DNA of 64,000 nt from Aliihoeflea sp023389195 (lineage in GTDB: Bacteria > Pseudomonadota > Alphaproteobacteria > Rhizobiales > Rhizobiaceae). Below are positions 57,628 through 64,000 of this stretch, one piece after another. The notes under the pieces were generated by a model that was given only the letters and a program-made list of their open reading frames with translations, was not told the DNA's origin and ran no database searches. Where the stretch lies: the NCBI GenBank assembly GCA_023389195.1, contig JAEWET010000020.1:1-64000 (forward strand), written 5' to 3'. Both the position numbers and the translations under genes were made by a program. The first letter of the stretch is position 1. Each line of letters begins with the position of its first letter.

Positions 57628-58895
57628 CTCGCCGCCGTATCCCAGTCCTTGCTCCTCAACTCGAAGAGCTGAGCCAGGGCGTCCATGAACATCATGTTGC
57701 GCTCGCGGGTACTCTTCTGCGTCCACGACATGCGCAGGTGTGCCGGCTTGTCCCGACAGCAGTCTCCAAACGACTGCCCGGATCCACACGGACAGTAATC
57801 GCGTGGCCGAAGTGGGGTCTTCGGCTCGGCCTTCAGCAGCCATACCCTCGGCTTTTCGGTTCGCCCGAATTCGTCCTGATAGTGGACATCACCGTTCTCG
57901 AATCTGGCAAACATCTCGCCACCGAACTGGTAGAGCCCATCCGCCGGTGGCAGGAACGTCGCGCGAAGGTCGGCCCAGGACTTCGACACCACCTGTTCGG
58001 GATAAAGGTCCTCTCGGCGCGCCCCGGCGACATAGCGGTTTGCGCGTGCCTTGATCACGAAGTTCACCTCGACGACCTGATCGTCGGTTAGGTACCGCGT
58101 CTTGATGAAATTGATGGTCGATACCATCGTCGACTGGTAGTTCCGCGCGAACGTCCTCTTTGCGTCAGGGCGCACCTCAGGGTTCTTGGCGTACTCGAGG
58201 TTCGTCAGGATCAGGAGGTGATCCGGCCCCAACGGAAAAAGCGTCTGCGAGCCCTTAAGCGCAGTCGACGGATCTTCGGGGTATTGGTTGCGCGCGTCGG
58301 ACGGCGGTACGCCATGGTTGTAGGCCGTGACCGGATGATCGCTCAGGATGAACTTGACGCTGGCCCGCTCCGCCGAGACAATTTCCCGAACCCCGGTCGT
58401 CCAAGTCGTCACGTTGAGCATGTGGATACTCTGCATCTCCAACATCAACTGGTTCTGGGCTACGCCCGGTAACGTCTCGCCGAGCCGACCAATTTCCGGA
58501 TACTGCTGCCGTAGCCATGCGAGACCCTTTGGCGTTCGCAATTTCTGGATGTCCAGAAAATCGAAGAGATCTTCGAAATGTTCATGCCAAGCACGCTGGT
58601 TATCACCGCAGAATGCCCGGACCGCGTCGGCGCCCCGCCGGTCGATGTCACCGAAAAGCTTTCTCTCAATCTCGTCGTCCACATCGACTCCAAAGAACGT
58701 GGAGTAGAGGTCCTGCTCGACAAACGCGCGCGACGTGGGCGAATTGAACAAGCTGCGAGCGTTCGACACCGTTCCGTCCCGGCCCTTGTAGCTAGGCGGC
58801 TTCAGGTCGAGCAGGAAGTGAGTCTTCCTGCCCGGAGTAAAGAACCTTTCCTGATGCCATTGGGGAACATAATGGTTCTTCCTCGTGACCGACAT
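57624..58895 (-). CDS. DUF4238 protein with C-terminal SEC-C zinc motif
   Basis: 423 residues. The N-terminus KNHYVPQWHQERFFTPG is the DUF4238 signature, continuing with FVEQDLYSTFFGVDVDDEIE and FILSDHPVTAYNHGVPPSDA. Near residues 366-386 lies a SEC-C motif, YCPCGSGQSFGDCCRD, which binds zinc in SecA and in many stress and defence proteins. DUF4238 proteins are scattered in defence and mobile islands and their biochemistry is unknown. It is the first gene of a two-gene operon, upstream of a palindrome-bearing leader (58966-58978). Confidence 0.85.
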   Translation of the reverse strand: MSVTRKNHYVPQWHQERFFTPGRKTHFLLDLKPPSYKGRDGTVSNARSLFNSPTSRAFVEQDLYSTFFGVDVDDEIERKLFGDIDRRGADAVRAFCGDNQRAWHEHFEDLFDFLDIQKLRTPKGLAWLRQQYPEIGRLGETLPGVAQNQLMLEMQSIHMLNVTTWTTGVREIVSAERASVKFILSDHPVTAYNHGVPPSDARNQYPEDPSTALKGSQTLFPLGPDHLLILTNLEYAKNPEVRPDAKRTFARNYQSTMVSTINFIKTRYLTDDQVVEVNFVIKARANRYVAGARREDLYPEQVVSKSWADLRATFLPPADGLYQFGGEMFARFENGDVHYQDEFGRTEKPRVWLLKAEPKTPLRPRDYCPCGSGQSFGDCCRDKPAHLRMSWTQKSTRERNMMFMDALAQLFELRSKDWDTAAR

Positions 58896-59433
58896 AAATG
58901 CTCGCTACGTAAGTTATGGATATTCAACCAGCATGATCCGTTGACTGTCCAACCGACAATATCCGCTATCAATGATAGTAAGAAGCTTGCCGAGCGTCTG
59001 TAGTGGGGGCGCATTTTGCTAAAGGCCGTCGGGCATCTGAATGTCAGCTTTTCGGCAAGAAGCCGTTCGAAAGCGGCCTGCCCGTTTTCCACCCCCATCG
59101 CCGACTTTGATCTACAGACACGATATCGCCTCGCTGTACTGCGTCCCAATCCGCCGGAGAACGTCCATCTCCGGTGTCTCTGGGCGAGATGGCTGGCGGC
59201 GGCGGCCATTGCAACTTGAGCGCAGCCCCGAATGCCATCGTATTGAAATCACACAGACTTTTTCGGCCGAACCAAATCGCGTAAGGTTCGCATGGTTTGA
59301 GACAAAAGCCGTTCAGAGACCGAAAATCGACGCCAAGGCAGTCTCCGAGGTTCGGTCGGCGTTGCTAACCCTTTTGAAATCAAAAGGAATTTTGCCACTC
59401 AAATCGGGATGTAAGGAGTTCGCAATTTGATAG
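58896..59433. other. Gene-poor spacer before the second element
   Basis: 538 bp. Two palindromes stand out: CTATCA-A-TGATAG (58966-58978), placed upstream of the DUF4238 gene and possibly its operator, and CCTTTTGA-AA-TCAAAAGG (59370-59387). A 129-codon plus-strand frame at 59041-59430 has a C-terminal half that looks somewhat protein-like (ending KGILPLKSGCKEFAI) but I cannot support it as a gene. It may be the remnant of a chromosomal gene. Confidence 0.4.
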
Positions 59434-59447
59434 TGGCGGAGAGGGAG
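59434..59447 (-). other. Possible attachment core from a tRNA-Ser 3' end
   Basis: TGGCGGAGAGGGAG reads on the minus strand as CTCCCTCTCCGCCA, the acceptor end with CCA of an alphaproteobacterial tRNA-Ser. The tRNA does not continue to the right, so this would be the displaced 3' end and the intact tRNA gene would lie at the right end of the element. The core overlaps a TGGCGG/CCGCCA inverted repeat (59434-59454), so a chance match is possible. Confidence 0.4.
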
Positions 59448-59471
59448 ACCGCCATATCTATTTCCGTAGGT

Positions 59472-59554
59472 GTTCGTGGGTGACTTTCAGTGTGGTGTAA
59501 GTCTCGGACTTTAAACGACTTTTCATCGGTTCCGTTCGCGCGCGTTCGTGGGTG
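59472..59554. repeat. Two GTTCGTGGGTG direct repeats, possible integrase arm sites
   Basis: Exact 11-bp copies at 59472-59482 and 59544-59554 lie between the tRNA-like core and the integrase gene. Tyrosine integrases of this group bind direct repeats beside their core through the N-terminal arm-binding domain. Confidence 0.45.
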
Positions 59555-59585
59555 TCTCTTGCAATCCGCAAAAATAGGGTGGCTC

Positions 59586-59617
59586 ATAAGGTGGCTGACG
59601 GGCACCAGCCACCTTAT
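59586..59617. repeat. Perfect 12-bp hairpin
   Basis: ATAAGGTGGCTG and CAGCCACCTTAT with an 8-nt loop, 21 bp before the small gene at 59638. It has no T-run in either direction. It could be an attachment-region structure, an operator or an RNA hairpin. Confidence 0.7.
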
Positions 59618-59637
59618 TCGCTGCCCTGGATACCAGA

Positions 59638-59856
59638 ATGACCGCCTTCGACCTCTCGCAAGACACGACCTCTGCTGACATTCCAATCCAGCTATCGGCT
59701 CCGTGCTGGGACTTGTTGACCGCCATGGTTCAACAACTGGTGGCACAGGCCACATTCCCCGCGCACATGATCACCAACGCCTGGGTGTGTGAGCACAGCC
59801 ACCAACCAACCCTTCTGCTGACGATCGGTCGTCAGCCGCCCGCAACGATGCATTGA
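59638..59856 (+). CDS. Small protein upstream of the integrase
   Basis: 72 residues, MTAFDLSQDTTSADIPIQLS, then PCWDLLTAMVQQLVAQATFP. No family recognised. It ends 14 bp before the integrase start and would be co-transcribed. No clear ribosome-binding site, so it may not be translated. Confidence 0.4.
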   Translation: MTAFDLSQDTTSADIPIQLSAPCWDLLTAMVQQLVAQATFPAHMITNAWVCEHSHQPTLLLTIGRQPPATMH

Positions 59857-59870
59857 CGGGGAGGAAAGAC

Positions 59871-61199
59871 ATGTCTGACGCCGACAAGACTTCGGGCTCC
59901 CGGAGCCGCGCCCTGCACCGACTGACGGCGCGCAAGGTTGAAACGCTTACAGCGCCGGGTGCTTATATGGATGGGGGCGGGCTCCTGCTGCGTTTGGGAG
60001 ATGGCGGCACCAAGAAATGGCTGTTCCGCTTCAAGTCGCCCAGCACGGGGAAGCGCCGCGAAATGGGCCTTGGGCGTGCCGACAAGGGCACGGGCTTCGT
60101 GTCACTGGCCGACGCGCGGGCCAAGGCAGATAGTGCTCGCCAGCAGCTTGCCCGCGACCTCGATCCACTGGACGAGGCGGAGCGCGAAGCAGCTGCCCGG
60201 ACTGCCGAGGCGCAGAAGAAGGCCCCAAAGACCTTCGGTGCCGTTTCCGACGCATGGCTGGATGAAAACGACATGCGCTTTCGGAACGAGAAACACCGCG
60301 CGCAATGGCGTATGACGATGCGCGAATACGCGGGTCCGTTGAGGGGCAAGCTGCCCGGCGAAATCACCACGGATGATATCCTGAGCATCCTAAAGCCGCT
60401 GTGGCAAAGCAAGCCGGAAACGGCGAAGCGGACCCAGGGGCGTATTGAGCGCATTCTTGATGCCGCGTCCGCACAGGGGCTTTTCGATAGCCGCAACCCC
60501 GCCCGCTGGCGCGGACACCTGGACAAGCTGCTTCCGTCGCGCCGCAAGTTGTCGCGCGGGCACCACGCTGCCTTGCCGCACGCAGACCTGCCGTCGTTCA
60601 TGGTGGCCCTGCGGGATCAATCGGCGGTGGCCGCGCAGGCGCTGGAATTTCTCATCCTCACTGCCGCTCGGTCCGGCGAAGTCCGCAATATGACGTGGGG
60701 CGAACTGGATGCGGACCGGACCCGCTGGACGGTTCCCGCCAAGCGCATGAAAGCCGGGCGCGAACATCGTGTGCCGCTCACCAACCGGGCACGGGCGATC
60801 CTTGCAGAGGTTGGGCGGCTGCGGCGGAACGACGATGATCCTGCCGAGCTTGTTTTCCCTGGCCAGAGGCGGCACGCCGATGGAAGCGCGAAGCCAATGT
60901 CCGACATGACGCTGGCTGCCGTCCTGCGCCGCATGAAAATGAAGGAACCGGGCGGGCAGGGGATCACGGTCCACGGGTTCCGTTCGACCTTCCGCGATTG
61001 GGCGGGCGACCGGACCAACTTCGCGAGGGACATTGTGGAGCAGGCACTGGCACATCGCGTAGGCGATGCCACGGAGCAGGCATATCGTCGGGGCGATGCA
61101 CTTGACCGGCGCGCCAAGCTGATGACGGCATGGGAAGCGTATGCCGCGTCCGGCACTGCTGGGGCGAACATTGTCCAGATGAAGCGAACGCCCCTTTGA
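59871..61199 (+). CDS. int: P4-type tyrosine integrase
   Basis: 442 residues. The N-terminal arm-binding domain (DUF4102) reads LTARKVETLTAPGAYMDGGG and LRLGDGGTKKWLFRFKSPST. A core-binding domain follows (about 125-215) and then the catalytic domain with Arg in LTAARSGEVRNMTW, HGFRSTFRDWAG (His and Arg) and AYRRGDALDRR with the nucleophile Tyr. This is the family that integrates into tRNA genes. ATG 59871 is preceded by GGGGAGGAAAGAC; an upstream TTG at 59853 is less likely. Confidence 0.93.
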   Translation: MSDADKTSGSRSRALHRLTARKVETLTAPGAYMDGGGLLLRLGDGGTKKWLFRFKSPSTGKRREMGLGRADKGTGFVSLADARAKADSARQQLARDLDPLDEAEREAAARTAEAQKKAPKTFGAVSDAWLDENDMRFRNEKHRAQWRMTMREYAGPLRGKLPGEITTDDILSILKPLWQSKPETAKRTQGRIERILDAASAQGLFDSRNPARWRGHLDKLLPSRRKLSRGHHAALPHADLPSFMVALRDQSAVAAQALEFLILTAARSGEVRNMTWGELDADRTRWTVPAKRMKAGREHRVPLTNRARAILAEVGRLRRNDDDPAELVFPGQRRHADGSAKPMSDMTLAAVLRRMKMKEPGGQGITVHGFRSTFRDWAGDRTNFARDIVEQALAHRVGDATEQAYRRGDALDRRAKLMTAWEAYAASGTAGANIVQMKRTPL

Positions 61200-61545
61200 C
61201 AGAAATCCCTGGCCCCACGGCCCGCTTTGCTGCGCTAGGGATCAGCCGATGGTGCGGCGGCTCGATCGGAGCCGTTGGCAATACTAGGTCGCTGGGGGCG
61301 TGCCCAAGCCGCCATTGTGCGAAGCAAACCGGAGGTGCCGACAGGAGCCGGGCGAAGCGGTAGAGAGAAGGCGTGAACGGGTTAGTTTGCCAGGTCTGTC
61401 AGACTTCTGACGAGCTTGGCGGGAATACCCATTTTGTCCTCAATTTTCCGCGTTTTTATTTTGCAGAAGCTGGGCGTTTCGGTCCTACTGGTGTTGGCGC
61501 AGGCGGTTGCCTGAAACCAGCAGAGAAACGGAACGGAGCGCACGT
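61200..61545. other. Intergenic region with alpA promoter
   Basis: 346 bp without a convincing gene. It holds the promoter described separately and a run of AT-rich sequence at 61430-61465 in otherwise GC-rich DNA. Regulatory sites for satellite control would be expected here. Confidence 0.5.
61434..61462 (+). promoter_or_regulatory. Promoter of the alpA-primase operon
   Basis: TTGTCC (61434-61439), 17-bp spacer, TATTTT (61457-61462): a good sigma-70 match about 80 bp before the first alpA start. Confidence 0.65.
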
Positions 61546-61773
61546 ATGCCCAACCACGCCGCGACAAACGCCTGTGAAAATTTGTTGTACGACAAACTCG
61601 TCCCGTGCCGGGACGTAGAAGCCGTGACAGGCTTAAGCAAGGCGACAATTTACCGGCTGATGGCAGCCAAGAGCTTCCCAAAACCGGCGCGGGTTGGAAG
61701 CGCTTCGCGCTGGTCTTGGATCGCTGTCCAGAATTGGATTGCGGATCAGTTGCGCGCGGAAGCCGCCGAGTAA
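61546..61773 (+). CDS. AlpA-like regulator 1
   Basis: 75 residues with a MerR/AlpA helix-turn-helix: DVEAVTGLSKATIYRLMAAK, then FPKPARVGSASRWSWIAVQN. AlpA proteins switch on integrase or replication genes of satellites. ATG 61546 has GGAG eight bases upstream; a start 39 nt earlier has none. It lies 12 bp before the second alpA. Confidence 0.87.
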   Translation: MPNHAATNACENLLYDKLVPCRDVEAVTGLSKATIYRLMAAKSFPKPARVGSASRWSWIAVQNWIADQLRAEAAE

Positions 61774-61785
61774 GGGGGCCGGGCC

Positions 61786-62007
61786 TTGAACCTCACACAC
61801 GACAACCAGAACACCCCTTTTCGCGACCGCCTGATCCGTTGCCCGGAGGTCAAGAACCTTACGGGCCTGGGCCGCACAACCATCTACAAGATGATGGGCA
61901 CGGGGGCTTTCCCCAAGTCGGTCAACGTGGGCCGTGCGGCTCTTTGGTCCGAAGGCGAGGTGTTCGCCTGGATTGAAGCGCAAAAATTGCGGGCGCGTGC
62001 TGCCTGA
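61786..62007 (+). CDS. AlpA-like regulator 2
   Basis: 73 residues, TTG start after AAGGGGG. Helix-turn-helix: CPEVKNLTGLGRTTIYKMMG, then FPKSVNVGRAALWSEGEVFA. It is clearly related to the preceding gene (shared TIY+M and FPK motifs) and probably arose by duplication. Tandem alpA genes may act as a two-step control. Confidence 0.85.
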   Translation: MNLTHDNQNTPFRDRLIRCPEVKNLTGLGRTTIYKMMGTGAFPKSVNVGRAALWSEGEVFAWIEAQKLRARAA

Positions 62008-62098
62008 ATAGAAAACGGCCCGCCGATTGGCGGACCGCGCTCAATACCGTCCCCCGGTCATCACCCCAGGGGCCTCAAGTGACAAGGAAATATAGCAC

Positions 62099-64000
62099 AT
62101 GACCCAAGCCGCGCGCAAAGCAGTTGGTGGGGCGCTCGCCCCTGCCGACGCCAAAGGCACCGACGTGCCACATCCTTCTGCCCCCAAGGGTTCGGACGTT
62201 GCTCGCAAGATCGCAGCAGCGCTTGGCAGCGCGCCGGGTACGAAAGAAGTTCGCGCGCTCTTTGCCGCCCATTCGCTTCACAGGCTTCTTTCCGATGGCC
62301 CGGGAGACATCGCGCTGGTCAATTCGTTCGGCAGCGCTCTCCGGGCGGGCAACGAAGCGGAAGCCTATTCCGTCCTCGTGGACCTTCGTCACCGTGGTCC
62401 TGCACTGGACCGGGCGTTGGACGCGGTGGTGGCGCTGTTTGGCCCGGACGTGGACGTCGAGCTCCGCGCTCTTGCCCCAGCCGCAAAGGCATCCTGGAGC
62501 TTCACCTGGCTGACAGGATCGGACCGCGTTTCCGTTCTGGAATGGCTGCGCCAGCATGACGGGCTCCGGAACCTCTATGTCGGCGTGAACCCGCGCAAAG
62601 CGCACCTTCGCGGCACCGCCCGTGCCTCCAATGAGGCGGACGTGGCTATGCGCCGGTTCGTCGTGTTTGATCACGACAATAAAGACGCGCCGGACAGCGA
62701 CCCAGGATGGAAGGCGGCAACCCGCCTCATGCTGGGCGCGAAGCCGCAGATGCAGGTCGCAAGCGGCAATGGTATCCAGACCTGGTTCCAAATCGAGGAA
62801 GTAAGTGGCGAGGCTACCATCACCGCAACCACCAAGCCGATCAATGATCTGTTGCGGGCGGCGGGGTCCGACCCCGTTGGTGACGCACCCCGTGTGATGC
62901 GCCTTCCTTGGACGATCAATATTCCGAACGCAGCGAAGCGCGCGCGGGGCTGCAGCCTTGCGCTTGCAACCGTGATGCACGGTCCTGATCCGCAGGTGAC
63001 GGTTTGGCAGTGGCCGGACTTGGCAGTTTATGTCCAGCGGGTGCTGGGCCTGGACCTCACAGCTTCCCTCTCGGCTACCGCTCTCGGTGCAAGCGGCGGC
63101 GGGGATGCGCTTCCAGCGGACATGCTGCGCGCGCCGAACTCTGACCTGCTGGTTGCGGCGCTGGACCTGCTTCCGAACGACGCCAATACCGAACGTCAGT
63201 TCCAGGTGGATTTGGCTCACGCGGTCCGTGGCGCGTCGGCAGGTACGCCGTTTGAGGCAGAGGCGAAGGACGCTTTTCTCCGGTGGTCGGACAAATTTCC
63301 AACCGCCGACACGGACGCAGATGAACGGGTTTACGACACGATCCGCTCCACCAAACGCGGTTGGCCGCACATCGTTGGCGCTCTGCGCACGACGAACCCC
63401 AGCGGATATCGGATGATTTTGGACAGGGAAGCGCCCCTTCGTGTGGCGGCAGCGGGGCACGCGTTCGCTGACACCCCGGTATCGGACGACCAAAAGTTCC
63501 TGATTTCGCTTCCTGCGAACGACAATCACGACGCCGACCACGCTGACCGCGCGGTTGCGGCATTGGCGGCCAGCGATGCGGCACCGGATGCCAAGGCGGC
63601 GCGGCGCTCCGTGGCACAGAACGCCGTGGAAGCGTTGCGCAGGGCCGGAGCCGAGTTCTTCCAAAGCCCAAATGCGCGGGCGTGGATCGTGCTTGCCGGG
63701 CGTATCTATCGTATCGACAGCGAGGCCGGTTTCCGCGCTGTGGTTTCTTGGCTCACGGTCCACACCGATCTGTCCATCACCGGCAGTGCAAAGGCCGATC
63801 TGAAAGAGCTGTTGCTGAACCGCGCCTTCGTTGGCGAGCAACACCCAGTCCACTACCGGCAGACACAGGACGCGGCCCCGGCGAACCCCGTGGCATTTGT
63901 CAACATGATGGACGGGCACGGCAACGGCATCTGTGTGGATGGCAAGGGCTGGCGTGTCTTTCCTACCGCTGCCATGCCGGTTCGCTTCACCGACCGCACT
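62099..64000 (+). CDS. RepB-like primase, cut by the window end
   Basis: The frame is open from ATG 62099 to the last base (634 codons) with AAGGA 10 bases upstream. Residues about 150-300 carry a RepB-type primase: the acidic motif RRFVVFDHDNKD, then MQVASGNGIQTWFQIEE and MRLPWTINIPNAAKRARG. Residues about 365-430 look like a PriCT_2 domain (FEAEAKDAFLRWSDKFPTAD, then RSTKRGWPHIVGALR). A helicase part probably follows beyond the window. It would replicate the element on its own, as in P4 and PICIs. No frameshift or stop was seen. Confidence 0.85.
   Translation, partial: MTQAARKAVGGALAPADAKGTDVPHPSAPKGSDVARKIAAALGSAPGTKEVRALFAAHSLHRLLSDGPGDIALVNSFGSALRAGNEAEAYSVLVDLRHRGPALDRALDAVVALFGPDVDVELRALAPAAKASWSFTWLTGSDRVSVLEWLRQHDGLRNLYVGVNPRKAHLRGTARASNEADVAMRRFVVFDHDNKDAPDSDPGWKAATRLMLGAKPQMQVASGNGIQTWFQIEEVSGEATITATTKPINDLLRAAGSDPVGDAPRVMRLPWTINIPNAAKRARGCSLALATVMHGPDPQVTVWQWPDLAVYVQRVLGLDLTASLSATALGASGGGDALPADMLRAPNSDLLVAALDLLPNDANTERQFQVDLAHAVRGASAGTPFEAEAKDAFLRWSDKFPTADTDADERVYDTIRSTKRGWPHIVGALRTTNPSGYRMILDREAPLRVAAAGHAFADTPVSDDQKFLISLPANDNHDADHADRAVAALAASDAAPDAKAARRSVAQNAVEALRRAGAEFFQSPNARAWIVLAGRIYRIDSEAGFRAVVSWLTVHTDLSITGSAKADLKELLLNRAFVGEQHPVHYRQTQDAAPANPVAFVNMMDGHGNGICVDGKGWRVFPTAAMPVRFTDRT

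Larger units (their letters stand above)
59434..64000. mobile_element. Left end of a P4/PICI-like integrative element
   Basis: A tRNA-like 14-nt core, hairpin, small gene, P4-type tyrosine integrase, two AlpA-like regulators and a primase follow one another on the plus strand. This gene order is the signature of P4-like satellites and Gram-negative PICIs. The element continues past the window end, so its cargo, packaging interference genes and right end are not visible. Confidence 0.6.

Noticed and set aside
59434..59520. Complete tRNA-Ser gene
   Set aside because: Only 14 nt of the acceptor end match; no T-arm, anticodon arm or D-arm follows.
61373..61618. 81-codon plus-strand frame before the alpA genes
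   Set aside because: It crosses the promoter and overlaps the alpA start; composition is not protein-like.
62075..63919. A 614-codon minus-strand frame opposite the primase
   Set aside because: The plus-strand frame has primase motifs and a ribosome-binding site; the minus frame is Arg/His-rich without family features.

Overview
The window looks like high-GC alphaproteobacterial DNA, most likely from the Rhodobacterales or a close relative. The evidence is a set of gene-transfer-agent-like tail genes, a prohead protease/capsid fusion of the kind common in phages of that order, alphaproteobacterial LexA-type boxes (GTTC-N7-GTTC), and many small phage families typical of that class. The species cannot be named from the sequence alone.

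Positions 1-14,466 hold a stress and fermentation island. A 5'-truncated NmrA-like gene is followed by a P1B-4-type metal ATPase, two universal stress proteins, a fused acetate kinase-PduL phosphotransacylase, a short-chain dehydrogenase, a P2-type cation ATPase, a phosphoketolase and a beta-CASP metallo-beta-lactamase nuclease. Phosphoketolase makes acetyl-phosphate, which the kinase half of the fusion can turn into acetate plus ATP, or the PduL half into acetyl-CoA. The surrounding stress proteins, ion pumps and RNase-like protein suggest a low-oxygen or energy-stress programme.

Positions 14,588 to about 54,303 hold an apparently complete siphovirus-type prophage of about 40 kb. Read from its left end, almost all on the minus strand, it has: lysis genes (overlapping spanin pair, tail-anchored M15 endolysin, DUF6127); tail fibre and GTA-like tail proteins; tape measure; tail chaperones joined by a clear -1 frameshift site; tail tube; head-tail proteins; a protease-capsid fusion; portal; and both terminase subunits. 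Next come a methyltransferase and small early genes, then replication and recombination genes (RuvC-like, primase-helicase, Cas4-like exonuclease, SF2 helicase, Sak4-like ATPase). An S24 repressor follows, with a divergent promoter and a LexA-like box, and the right end carries a serine recombinase cassette. An alpha/beta hydrolase gene interrupts the tail/head genes on the opposite strand.

Positions 54,408-58,895 form a lower-GC cargo patch that looks like a defence hotspot: an EVE-HNH modification-dependent nuclease, a secreted nuclease with a C-terminal sunset-like domain, a small helical protein, and a translationally coupled pair made of an unrecognised protein and a DUF4238 protein with a SEC-C zinc motif. 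This pair is the best candidate here for an undescribed system.

From about 59,434 to the window end a second mobile element begins. A 14-nt remnant matching a tRNA-Ser 3' end is followed by a strong hairpin, a P4-type tyrosine integrase, two AlpA-like regulators and a large primase that runs off the window. The int-alpA-primase order is that of P4-like or PICI-type phage satellites, placed about 5 kb from a complete prophage.
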